Assembly (NCBI RefSeq): GCF_001188955.3
Contig: NZ_JPRF03000014.1
Location: 142,856 to 206,855 of the forward strand
Length of the DNA: 64,000 nucleotides
Origin: Kitasatospora aureofaciens
Lineage (GTDB): Bacteria > Actinomycetota > Actinomycetes > Streptomycetales > Streptomycetaceae
Direction: 5' to 3'
Shown here: in pieces, positions 31,785 to 39,717 of the stretch
Numbering within the stretch: position 1 is the stretch's first letter
Layout of the letters: each line of letters starts with the position of its first letter
The notes under the pieces: generated by a model
What the model saw: only the letters and a program-made list of their open reading frames with translations
Database searches by the model: none
Told to the model about the DNA's origin: nothing
Made by a program: the position numbers and the translations under genes

Positions 31785-32213
31785 TCAGAGCACGAGCTGG
31801 TCGAACAGCCGCCGCAGTTCGGCGTCCGCGTCCGCCGTCAGCCCGGTGTGCACCGGCCCCGGCTGGACGATCGCGCTGCGCGGCGCGGTCAGCCAGCGGA
31901 ACCGCTGCCCGGGGCTGTCCGAGGCCGCCGGACCGGCCTGCGGCCCGCCCAGGCAGACCGCCTCGATCCCCTGCAGCGCCCGGCGCACCCCCTGCACGTC
32001 CGCCACCGGGTCCAGCGCCAGCAGCCGGGCCTGGTCCAGGTGGGTGCGGGCCGCCAGGTGGGCGCTCTGCCGGCAGTACAGCAGCACCCCCACGTTCACG
32101 CACTCGCCCCGCTCGACCCGCGGCACCGCCCGGATCACGGCGTACTCGTAGTCGTGCAGCTCGACGACGGCCGGCAGCCCGGCCGACGGTCCGCCCGACA
32201 GCGGCTGGTTCAC
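31785..32213 (-). CDS. DUF3037-family protein, partner of a HipA-like kinase
   Basis: A 142-residue cytoplasmic protein of the DUF3037 family. Family features: HDYEYAVIRAVPRVERGECV near the N terminus (about 20-39), NVGVLLYCRQSAHLAARTHL, and the C-terminal RFRWLTAPRSAIVQPGPVHT followed by DADAELRRLFDQLV. Its function is unknown. It overlaps the HipA-like kinase gene by 4 bases (GTGA), and the two families recur as neighbours, so they probably act together. Whether DUF3037 is an antitoxin, substrate or cofactor of the kinase cannot be told from sequence. Confidence 0.88.
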   Translation of the reverse strand: MNQPLSGGPSAGLPAVVELHDYEYAVIRAVPRVERGECVNVGVLLYCRQSAHLAARTHLDQARLLALDPVADVQGVRRALQGIEAVCLGGPQAGPAASDSPGQRFRWLTAPRSAIVQPGPVHTGLTADADAELRRLFDQLVL

Positions 32214-32965
32214 GCGGACACCTCCGGCAACCAGTCACGCGGACCGGCCAGTCGCTCGATCAGCTGGGCGCGATACGCGGCGCGCACGTCCTCGGGCGAG
32301 TCGAAGCCGAACTCGTCCACCAGCCACACCTCGGGGATCTGCGCCACGGCCGCCTCCACCGCCGCCTCCGCGAGCGGCGCGAGCGCCTTGTCCGCCGCCG
32401 CCAAATCCGGCCGGGCCCGCAGCAGCGCGTGGTCGGACGCGTCGTACGGGCGGCGCACCCAGCCGGCCGCGCCGGCCCAGTTGTGGTGGAAGATCAGGCT
32501 CGCGCCGTGGTCGATCAGCCGCAGACCGCCGGTCGCCACCAGCAGGTTGGGGTTGCGCCAGGAGCGGTCGACGTTGCCGATCAGCGCGTCGAACCAGAGC
32601 ACCTGCCCGGCCAGTTCGGGGTCCACCTCGAAGCACAGCGGGTCGAAGTTGAGCGCGCCGCTGACGAAGGCCATCCCGAGGTTGGTCCCGCCGCTGGCCC
32701 GCATCTGGTCCTGGATCTGGTGGTCCGGCTCGCTGCGGGCGAGCACCGGGTCCAGGTCGATCGTCACCAGCTCCGGCACCGGCAGCCCGAGCCGCCGCCC
32801 CAACTCCCCGGCCAGCACCTCCGCCACCAACGCCTTCCGGCCCTGCGCCGCACCGACCCATTTCAGCGCGTACAGCCGCCGGTCGTCGGCCTCGACCAGG
32901 CCCGGCATCGAGCCGCCTTCTCGCAGTGGCGTCACATAGCGGACCGCCGTCACCTCGGGGAGCAC
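32210..32965 (-). CDS. HipA-family kinase-like protein (HipA_2 type)
   Basis: A 251-residue single-domain HipA-like kinase, far shorter than classical HipA toxins (about 440). Visible kinase elements are EGGSMPGLVEADDRRLYALKW, with the putative ATP-binding Lys in ALKWVGA (about 35), LVAEVLAGELGRRLGLPVPE, the catalytic-loop-like WFDALIGNVDRSWRNPNLLV (about 122-141; Asp in NVDRSWRNPN) and RLIDHGASLIFHHNW with the metal-binding Asp. There is no HipB gene; the downstream partner is DUF3037. GTG start. The target is unknown. Confidence 0.9.
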   Translation of the reverse strand: MLPEVTAVRYVTPLREGGSMPGLVEADDRRLYALKWVGAAQGRKALVAEVLAGELGRRLGLPVPELVTIDLDPVLARSEPDHQIQDQMRASGGTNLGMAFVSGALNFDPLCFEVDPELAGQVLWFDALIGNVDRSWRNPNLLVATGGLRLIDHGASLIFHHNWAGAAGWVRRPYDASDHALLRARPDLAAADKALAPLAEAAVEAAVAQIPEVWLVDEFGFDSPEDVRAAYRAQLIERLAGPRDWLPEVSA

Positions 32966-33111
32966 GCCCGACAGCTTATCGGTGCCGTCCTCCTCTCCCT
33001 TCCCCCCGACCCCTTCCGCCCCGCCCCGGTGGCAGGCCCCGCTGCTCCGTGCGAGTGTGGCGGACAGTAATGGGGACCTTCCGGTACGACCCGCATGACA
33101 AGGGATGAGCG

Positions 33112-34470
33112 ATGGAACGACCTCGGATCCTGATCGTGGGCGGCGGCTTCGCAGGCCTGGAGTGCGCCCGCCGTCTCGAACGCAAACTCTCGCCGTCGGA
33201 GGCCGAGATCACGCTGGTCACGCCGTTCAGCTACCAGCTGTACCTCCCCCTCCTGCCGCACGTCGCCGCCGGCGTCCTCACCCCGCAGTCCGTGGCCGTG
33301 TCCCTGCGCCGGAGCCTGCGCCGCACCCACATCGTCCCCGGCGGCGCGATCGGCGTGGACCCGGCCTCCAGGGTGTGCGTGGTCCGCAAGGTCACCGACG
33401 AGGTGATCGCCCAGAAGTACGACATCCTGGTGCTCGCCCCCGGCAGCGTCACCCGCACCTTCGACATCCCCGGCCTGACCGACTACGCCCGTGGCATGAA
33501 GACGCTCGCCGAGGCGGCCTACGTCCGCGACCACGTGATCGCCCAACTCGACCTCGCCTCGGCCACCCTGGACCAGCGGGAGCGCGAGTCCCGGCTGCAG
33601 TTCGTGGTGGTCGGCGGCGGCTACGCGGGCACCGAGACGGCCGCCTGCCTCCAGCGCCTCACCACCGCCGCGGCCCGCCGCTACCCGCGCCTGGACGCCG
33701 GCCAGATCAAGTGGCACCTGATCGACATCGCCCCCAAGCTGATGCCCGAGCTAGGCGACCCGCTGGGCGCCGCCGCCCTGGAGGTGCTGCGGGAGCGCGG
33801 CATCGAGGTGTCGCTGGGCGTCTCGGTGGCCGAAGTCGGCGCCGAGACGGTCAAGTTCACCGACGGCCGGGTGCTCCCCTGCCGCACCCTGATCTGGACG
33901 GCCGGCGTGGCCGCGAGCCCGCTGATCGGCACCCTGGACGCGGAGACGGTCCGCGGCCGGCTCGCCGTCACGGCGGAGATGCGGGTGCCGCAGTTCGAGG
34001 GGGTGTTCGCACTCGGTGACGCGGCCGCCGTCCCGGACCTCGCCAAGGGCGACGGCGCGGTCTGCCCGCCCACCGCCCAGCACTCGGCCCGTCAGGGCCG
34101 CGCGGTGGCCGACAACGTGATCGCCTCGCTCCACAACCAGCCCCTGGAACCGTACTACCACAAGGACCTGGGCCTGGTGGTCGACCTCGGCGGCAAGGAC
34201 GCGGTCTCCAAGCCGATAGGCGTCGAACTGCGCGGCGTACCGGCCCAGTTGGTGGCCCGCGGCTACCACCTGATGGCGATGCGCACCAATGTGGCCAAGC
34301 TGCGGGTGGGCGCGAACTGGCTGATGAACGCGACCGCCGGGGACGACTTCGTCCGCATCGGCTTCCTCGCCCGCCAGCCGGCCCGGCTCCAGGACTTCGA
34401 GTACACCGACGCCTATCTGTCGAGGGACCAGGTCCGCGCCCACGCCCAGTCCCTGCTGGCCAAGGGCTGA
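33112..34470 (+). CDS. ndh: Type II NADH dehydrogenase-like FAD oxidoreductase
   Basis: A 452-residue two-dinucleotide-binding flavoprotein. The FAD motif is RILIVGGGFAGLECARRLE (about 5-23); the NAD(P)H motif is FVVVGGGYAGTETAACLQRL (about 164-183). The second FAD motif, VPQFEGVFALGDAAAVPD, comes before the Q-rich segment CPPTAQHSARQGRAVADNV that lies near the quinone pocket in NDH-2 enzymes. The C-terminal region (about 385-440) is amphipathic and could attach to the membrane. It likely passes electrons from NADH to menaquinone without proton pumping. The ATG follows AAGGGATG. Monocistronic. Confidence 0.9.
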   Translation: MERPRILIVGGGFAGLECARRLERKLSPSEAEITLVTPFSYQLYLPLLPHVAAGVLTPQSVAVSLRRSLRRTHIVPGGAIGVDPASRVCVVRKVTDEVIAQKYDILVLAPGSVTRTFDIPGLTDYARGMKTLAEAAYVRDHVIAQLDLASATLDQRERESRLQFVVVGGGYAGTETAACLQRLTTAAARRYPRLDAGQIKWHLIDIAPKLMPELGDPLGAAALEVLRERGIEVSLGVSVAEVGAETVKFTDGRVLPCRTLIWTAGVAASPLIGTLDAETVRGRLAVTAEMRVPQFEGVFALGDAAAVPDLAKGDGAVCPPTAQHSARQGRAVADNVIASLHNQPLEPYYHKDLGLVVDLGGKDAVSKPIGVELRGVPAQLVARGYHLMAMRTNVAKLRVGANWLMNATAGDDFVRIGFLARQPARLQDFEYTDAYLSRDQVRAHAQSLLAKG

Positions 34471-34486
34471 GCGGAGCAGTGCGCCC

Positions 34487-34528
34487 CGGCGCCCCGCCAC
34501 GGTGAGGAACCACCGCGGCGGGGCGCCG
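34487..34528. terminator. Bidirectional terminator between ndh and MocR genes
   Basis: CGGCGCCCCGCC and GGCGGGGCGCCG form a perfect 12-base stem with an inner GGTG/CACC stem. It lies 17 bases after the ndh stop and between convergent genes. Confidence 0.8.
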
Positions 34529-34600
34529 AAGCACGCGCGGCCGAGCGCGTGCACCCGTCAGCGCGCCGCCAGGACCAGGGCCCCGTCCCGAGGCCCTGGC

Positions 34601-35935
34601 TCACACCAGCCGGGACCCTCCCCCGCCCGAGCCCAGGACCTCCGCCAGGTCCTCCGCCAGCCGCCGCGCGTCGGCGGCCTCCAGCCGCGCCGCGGTGAAC
34701 CGCAGCCCGGGCGGCGACTGGATCCGGTACCGCGCCCCCGGGGCCGCCACCCAGCCGCGCTGCACCAGCGCCGCCAGCGCCGAGGTCTCGTCCGGCACCG
34801 GCACCCAGACGTTCAGCCCGCTCACCCCGTGCGCCTCGATGCCGCGCGCCGCCAGCTCGCCCAACAGCGCCTCCCGGCGCGTCCGGTAGGCGGCGGCCAC
34901 GCTCGCGGCGGGCGCCGCGTCGGTGCGCCACAGCTCGGCGACGGTGCGCTGAAGCAGGTGGCTGACCCAGCCCGCGCCCAGCCGCAGCCGCCCGGCCACC
35001 CGCCCGACCGTCTCCTCGTCGCCGACCATCACCGACACCCGCAGGTCCGGCCCGTACGCCTTGGCGGCCGAGCGCACCACCGCCCAGTGCCGCGGTCCGG
35101 CGCCGACCAGCGGGTGGTACGGCTGGTCGACCATGCCGTGCCCGTGGTCGTCCTCGATCAGCAGCACCCCGGGGTGCCCGGCCAGGACGGCCCGCAGCGC
35201 CGCGGCCCGGCGGGCGGTGAGGGCCGCGCCGGTCGGGTTCTGCGCCCGGCTGGTCACCACCACGGCGCGGGCGCCCTCGGCCAGCGCCGCGGCCAGCGAG
35301 TCGGGCAGCAGTCCCTGGTCGTCCAGCCGGACCGGCTCGGGCCGCAGCCCCATCGCGGGCAGCAGGTCGAGCAGGCTGCCCCAGCCCGGGTCCTCGACCG
35401 CCACCGCGTCACCGGGGCGCAGCCAGGCTCCGAGGGCGCGCTCCACGGTGTCCAGTGCGCCGGAGGCGACGGCGATCGGGCCGTGCAGCCCGTCGGCCTC
35501 GAAGGACGTGCGGGCGAGGTCGAGCAGTCCGGCGTCGATGCGCGGGTGCCCGTACAGCACGGGTTCGGCCCGCAGGGCCTCGGCGGCGGCCGCGAGGGCC
35601 GGGCCGAGGTCGGGCAGCAGGGCCGGGTCGGGGTTGCCGGTGGACAGGTCGCTGGCCTGGGCGGGGACGGGGATGCGGATCAGGTCGCGCGGGGTGAGCG
35701 CGGGCCTGGGGAGGATCCGGCTGCCCTTGCGGCCGGCCGTCTCGATCACGCCGCGGTCGCGCAGCAACCGGTACGCCGCGGCCACGGTGTTCGGGTTGAC
35801 GCCGAGTTCGGCGGCGAGGTCGCGCAGCGGGGGCAGCGCGGTTCCTGGTGCGAGCTGCCCGCTGCTCACGCCCTGTTCGATGTGGGCCGCGATTTCGCTG
35901 GCGCGTCGCCCTTTCAGCGGATAGTCTCCTAGCAC
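34601..35935 (-). CDS. MocR-type regulator (GntR winged helix fused to aminotransferase)
   Basis: A 444-residue MocR/PdxR-type regulator. The N-terminal GntR winged helix (about 8-75) reads LRDLAAELGVNPNTVAAAYRLLRDRGVIE. The rest is a class I aminotransferase fold, with the PLP-pocket DDHGHGMVDQ segment and the lysine in RSAAKAYGPDLR (about 280). Such proteins sense PLP or amino compounds bound to PLP. It is divergent from a PNPOx-like and a PaiB-like gene, and two direct repeats cover the intergenic gap; control of vitamin B6-related or flavoprotein functions is likely. The GTG overlaps one repeat. Confidence 0.92.
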   Translation of the reverse strand: MLGDYPLKGRRASEIAAHIEQGVSSGQLAPGTALPPLRDLAAELGVNPNTVAAAYRLLRDRGVIETAGRKGSRILPRPALTPRDLIRIPVPAQASDLSTGNPDPALLPDLGPALAAAAEALRAEPVLYGHPRIDAGLLDLARTSFEADGLHGPIAVASGALDTVERALGAWLRPGDAVAVEDPGWGSLLDLLPAMGLRPEPVRLDDQGLLPDSLAAALAEGARAVVVTSRAQNPTGAALTARRAAALRAVLAGHPGVLLIEDDHGHGMVDQPYHPLVGAGPRHWAVVRSAAKAYGPDLRVSVMVGDEETVGRVAGRLRLGAGWVSHLLQRTVAELWRTDAAPAASVAAAYRTRREALLGELAARGIEAHGVSGLNVWVPVPDETSALAALVQRGWVAAPGARYRIQSPPGLRFTAARLEAADARRLAEDLAEVLGSGGGGSRLV

Positions 35936-35961
35936 AAAGCAGATTATGCACTAGTACATAG
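35929..35961. promoter_or_regulatory. Direct repeats, putative MocR binding sites
   Basis: CTAGCACAAAG (35929-35939) and CTAGTACATAG (35951-35961) are 9/11 identical and 22 bases apart, same orientation. MocR regulators are known to bind such directly repeated sites. The first overlaps the MocR start codon and the second is 8 bases before the divergent gene's ATG, so binding would block both promoters or activate one. Confidence 0.6.
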
Positions 35962-35969
35962 AGGTTGTC

Positions 35970-36644
35970 ATGTCGACCACGCCGACGAACACCGGTGACA
36001 CCAGCTACTCCCGCACGCCGCGCACCACCCCCACCCGTTACAAGGACCGCGCCACCTGGGAGAAGGAGGCGATCCACGCCATCCTCGACGAGGCCTACGT
36101 CTGCCATCTCGGGTTCGTCGCCGACGGCGCCCCCGTCGTCCTCCCGACGGTCTTCGCCCGGGTCGGCAGCCGGCTCTACGTCCACGGCTCCACCGGCAGC
36201 CGTCCGATGCGCGGCGCCTCCGACGAGCAGGGCATGCAGGTCTGCGTCACCGTCACCCACGTCGACGCCCTGGTGCTGACCAAGTCCGCGTTCAACCACT
36301 CGGTGAACTTCCGCTCGGTGGTCGCCCACGGCACCGCGTACCAAGTCACCGACCCCGAGGAGCTGGACGTCGCGCTGGCCGCTCTGGTCGACCAGGTCGT
36401 CCCGGGCCGCTCCGGGGGGATCCGCCCGGCCAACCCCAAGGAGCTCGCCGCCACCGCCGTGATCCGGCTGGAGCTCGACGAGGTCTCGGCCAAGACCCGC
36501 TCGGACGGCGCCAACGACGACCCGGAGGACGCCGACCTGCCGCACTGGTCCGGCATCGTCCCGGTCACCACCGTGCACGGCACCCCCGAGCCGTACGACC
36601 GGAACATCCCGCTCCCCGCGCACATGCGCCGCTTCCCGCGCTGA
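35970..36644 (+). CDS. PNPOx-like flavin-binding family protein
   Basis: A 224-residue split-barrel protein of the pyridoxamine-5'-phosphate-oxidase-related family (Pyridox_ox_2 type). Features: AILDEAYVCHLGFVADGAPV (about 32-51), RVGSRLYVHGSTGSRPMR (about 60-77), and the C-terminal VTTVHGTPEPYDRNIPLPAH. These proteins bind FMN or related cofactors and are often of unknown reaction. AGAGG lies 5 bases before the ATG. It is followed after 13 bases by a PaiB-like gene and is divergent from the MocR regulator. Confidence 0.9.
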   Translation: MSTTPTNTGDTSYSRTPRTTPTRYKDRATWEKEAIHAILDEAYVCHLGFVADGAPVVLPTVFARVGSRLYVHGSTGSRPMRGASDEQGMQVCVTVTHVDALVLTKSAFNHSVNFRSVVAHGTAYQVTDPEELDVALAALVDQVVPGRSGGIRPANPKELAATAVIRLELDEVSAKTRSDGANDDPEDADLPHWSGIVPVTTVHGTPEPYDRNIPLPAHMRRFPR

Positions 36645-36657
36645 GGAAGGCCCACCG

Positions 36658-37362
36658 ATGCTGATCAGGTCCTGGGACCGCGGCGACGAGGACGAATGGC
36701 GAGCCTGGCTGGCCGAGGGCCGCGACTTCGGCCTGCTCGCCGCCAACGGCGGCCCCGACGAGGGCCCGGTGCTCGTCCCCACGCACTTCCTGCTGGACGC
36801 CGGGCGCGGCGAGATCCTGCTCCACCTCGCCACGCCCAACCCGCTGCTGGCAGCCGTCCGGGCCGACCCGAACGTCACCCTCGCGGTCACCGACGGCTAC
36901 GCCTTCGCCCCCGGGCACTGGCGCGGTGAGCCCGGCACGCCCACCAGTTACTACGCCTCCGTCCACTTCCACTGCACCGCCGAGGTGGTCGAGTCCGCCG
37001 AGGGCAAGGCGGAGATCCTCAACCGCCAGCTGGCGCACTTCCAGCCGGAGACCCCGGACGTGCGGGTGGTCCCCGGCGCGAACGAGTTCGGCCGGCTGCT
37101 GTCCGGCCTGCGCGGGCTCCGCCTGACGGTCCGCGAGGTGCGCGCCAAGTTCAAGTACGACGACAAGAAGCCCGCCGAGGCGCAGTACGCGATCGCCGAC
37201 CGGCTCGCCGAGCGCGCCGAGGGTCCGCCCGGTCGCCGCGACCAGGACGCCGCCGCCCGCACCCAGTTGCTGCGCCGCCACCAGCGGCGCATCGCCCGGG
37301 CGGGTGGCGCCCCCGGAGCGGCCGGCGCGCGGCGCACGTCCAGGCCCCACGCCGCCGACTGA
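36658..37362 (+). CDS. PaiB-family FMN-binding protein
   Basis: A 234-residue protein of the PaiB/FMN_bind_2 family. The N-terminal split barrel has PVLVPTHFLLDAGRGEILLH and the ANPL-type LATPNPLLAAVRAD stretch; VTDGYAFAPGHW and TPTSYYASVHFHCTAEVVES follow. The family includes the B. subtilis negative regulator PaiB, but most members are simply FMN-binding proteins. The C terminus (about 190-234) is an Arg-rich low-complexity tail. It is co-transcribed with the PNPOx-like gene and likely under the same MocR regulator. Confidence 0.88.
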   Translation: MLIRSWDRGDEDEWRAWLAEGRDFGLLAANGGPDEGPVLVPTHFLLDAGRGEILLHLATPNPLLAAVRADPNVTLAVTDGYAFAPGHWRGEPGTPTSYYASVHFHCTAEVVESAEGKAEILNRQLAHFQPETPDVRVVPGANEFGRLLSGLRGLRLTVREVRAKFKYDDKKPAEAQYAIADRLAERAEGPPGRRDQDAAARTQLLRRHQRRIARAGGAPGAAGARRTSRPHAAD

Positions 37363-37478
37363 CTCCGTTTCACCCGTTCGGGTCCCCAACGCGGGCAGGC
37401 CGGCCGCCGCGCTGCTCGAATGTGAGACGAGTCCTGCCCAGCCGTCAGAAGCGGGCCCGTCCACCTCGGGGAGCGCGC

Positions 37479-38891
37479 GTGTCCACAGCCCACAGCCAAC
37501 GGGCGTCCGGCGAGGCCCACCTCGGGCACGTCATCTTCATCTCGGCGGCCGCCGCGATGGGCGGCTTCCTGTTCGGTTACGACAGCGCCGTGATCAACGG
37601 CGCTGTGACCGGCATCCAGAAGCACTTCGCGGTGGGCAACGGCACCACCGCCTTCGTGGTGGCCATCGCGCTGCTGGGCTCGGCAGTCGGCGCGGTGGTC
37701 GCCGGCCGGCTCGCCGACCACCTCGGACGGGTCCGCACGATGCTGCTGGCCGCCACGCTGTTCGCGGCCAGCGGCGTCGGCTCGATGTTCCCGCCGAACA
37801 TCGAGGCGCTCGCCGCCTGGCGCGTGGTCGGCGGCATCGCGATCGGCATCGCCTCGGTGATCGCGCCCACCTACATCGCCGAGGTCGCCCCCACCGCCTA
37901 TCGCGGCCGGCTCGCCTCCTTCCAGCAGATGGCGATCGTGCTCGGCATCACCGTCTCCCAGCTCGCCAACTGGGCGCTCAACCAGGCCGCCGGCGGCGAG
38001 TCCACCGGCCACCTCGGCGGCATCCAGGCCTGGCAGTGGATGCTCGGCGTCGAGACCATCCCGGCCCTGGTGTACGGCCTGATGGCGCTCGCCATCCCGG
38101 AGTCGCCGCGCTACCTGATCGCCGACCACCGCGAGGCGCAGGCCCGTAAGGTGCTGGTCGAGGTCGAGGGCGAGGACGTCGACCTGGACGCCCGGGTGGC
38201 GGAGATCCGCGCGGTGCTGGCGTCCACCCACAAGCCCCGGCCCAAGGACCTGCTCGGCGGTCGCTTCGGACTGCTGCCGATCGTCTGGGTCGGCATCGGC
38301 GCCTCGGTGTTCCAGCAGTTCGTCGGCATCAACGTGATCTTCTACTACTCCTCCTTCCTGTGGCAGTCGGTCGGCATCAACGAGTCCAACTCGCTGCTGA
38401 TCAGCCTCTCCACCTCGATCATCAACGTGATCGGCACGGTGATCGCGATGGTCCTGGTGGACCGGATCGGCCGCAAGCCGCTGGCCCTGGCGGGCTCCAC
38501 CGGCATGGCGCTCGCGCTGGCCACCGCCGCCTGGGCGTTCTCCTACCGCAGGGGCACCGGCGCCACCGCCACCCTCGACAACACCCACGCCACCGTCGCC
38601 CTGATCGCCGCGCACGTGTTCGTGCTCTGCTTCGCCTTCTCCTGGGGCGTGGTGGTCTGGGTCCTGCTCGGCGAGATGTTCCCCAACCGGATCCGCGCGC
38701 TGGCCCTGTCGGTCGCCGCCTCGGCCCAGTGGATCGCCAACTGGGCCATCACGGTCAGCTTCCCCGACCTCGCCGACTGGAACCTCTCCGCCACGTACGT
38801 CATCTACGCGGCCTTCGCGCTGCTCTCCATCCCGTTCGTGGCCTTCTGCATCAGGGAGACCAAGGGCCGCGCCCTGGAGGAGATGGGCTGA
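37479..38891 (+). CDS. Sugar porter family MFS transporter
   Basis: A 470-residue 12-helix sugar/H+ symporter. Signature elements: FLFGYDSAVINGAVTGIQ in TM1, VAGRLADHLGRVRTMLLA (motif A) after TM2, IPESPRYLIADHREAQARKV (PESPR motif) after TM6, QQFVGINVIFYYSSFLWQSV in TM7, VDRIGRKPLALAGS after TM8 and the C-terminal IRETKGRALEEMG (PETKG-type). It probably imports a hexose or pentose. The GTG at 37479 follows GGGGAG, giving a normal N terminus. No sugar enzymes are adjacent apart from a hydrolase downstream. Confidence 0.95.
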   Translation: MSTAHSQRASGEAHLGHVIFISAAAAMGGFLFGYDSAVINGAVTGIQKHFAVGNGTTAFVVAIALLGSAVGAVVAGRLADHLGRVRTMLLAATLFAASGVGSMFPPNIEALAAWRVVGGIAIGIASVIAPTYIAEVAPTAYRGRLASFQQMAIVLGITVSQLANWALNQAAGGESTGHLGGIQAWQWMLGVETIPALVYGLMALAIPESPRYLIADHREAQARKVLVEVEGEDVDLDARVAEIRAVLASTHKPRPKDLLGGRFGLLPIVWVGIGASVFQQFVGINVIFYYSSFLWQSVGINESNSLLISLSTSIINVIGTVIAMVLVDRIGRKPLALAGSTGMALALATAAWAFSYRRGTGATATLDNTHATVALIAAHVFVLCFAFSWGVVVWVLLGEMFPNRIRALALSVAASAQWIANWAITVSFPDLADWNLSATYVIYAAFALLSIPFVAFCIRETKGRALEEMG

Positions 38892-38946
38892 GCGAGCGCC
38901 CCCGCACACCCACGCCGCACGCGGCCCGACCCACCGAGAGGAAGCC

Positions 38947-39648
38947 ATGCCTGACCAGGGCGGCTCCCGGCAGAACGTCAGCTTCCCGAGCAACGGCCGC
39001 ACCGCGCACGGGTACCTGGCCCGCCCTCCGCAGGGGGTCGGGCCCGGCCTGGTGGTGGTGCAGGAGTGGTGGGGGCTCACCTCGCACATCGCCGACATGG
39101 CCGACCGCTTCGCCGCCGAGGGGTTCACCGTCCTCGCCCCCGACCTGTTCGGCGGCGCCACCACCCACGACAGCGCCGAGGCCGCCCGGCTCAAGCGCGA
39201 GCTCCCCGTGGAACAGGCCGTCGCGGACCTCGCCGGCGCGGTCGACTTCCTGCTCGGGCTGGACGGCGTGGTCGGCGACGCGGTCGGCGCGGTCGGCTTC
39301 TGCATGGGCGGCGGCTTCGCCCTGCTACTGGCCGCCCGGGCCGGCGACCGGGTCGCCGCCGTTGTCCCGTTCTACGGCCTCCCGCCCGACCCGGACTTCG
39401 ACTACCGCGGCCTGACCGCCCACGTCCTCGGCCACTTCGGCGAACTCGACCGCGCGAACCCGATGGACGCCGTGGACGAGGCCGCGATCCGGATCGGCGA
39501 GGCCACCGACGTCCGCCCCGAGATCCACTTCTACCCGGCCGGGCACGCCTTCATGAACGACGAGAACCCGCTGGGCACCTACGACCCGCTCCAGGCCCGG
39601 ATCGCCTGGCGGCGCACCCTCACCTTTCTCCGGGGGCACCTGGGCTGA
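38947..39648 (+). CDS. Dienelactone hydrolase family protein
   Basis: A 233-residue alpha/beta hydrolase of the dienelactone hydrolase family, cytoplasmic. Catalytic features: an oxyanion-side Glu in VVVQEWWGLTSHI (about 39), the nucleophile Cys in GFCMGGGFALLL (about 119, the CxxxG elbow of the family), and the His in YPAGHAFMNDENP (about 201). It hydrolyses lactones such as dienelactone from ring cleavage, but many homologues have other substrates. It lies 55 bases after the sugar porter; GAGAGGAAG precedes the ATG. Confidence 0.93.
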   Translation: MPDQGGSRQNVSFPSNGRTAHGYLARPPQGVGPGLVVVQEWWGLTSHIADMADRFAAEGFTVLAPDLFGGATTHDSAEAARLKRELPVEQAVADLAGAVDFLLGLDGVVGDAVGAVGFCMGGGFALLLAARAGDRVAAVVPFYGLPPDPDFDYRGLTAHVLGHFGELDRANPMDAVDEAAIRIGEATDVRPEIHFYPAGHAFMNDENPLGTYDPLQARIAWRRTLTFLRGHLG

Positions 39649-39717
39649 CGCCCCGCCCGGCCGGAACCGGCCCGAAAACCGGATGACACCTGTACGAACT
39701 CCGGCGATAGTCGCTGG

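Noticed and set aside
32966..33111. Rex operator upstream of the type II NADH dehydrogenase
   Set aside because: No TTGTGAA-type inverted repeat could be found between the divergent genes.
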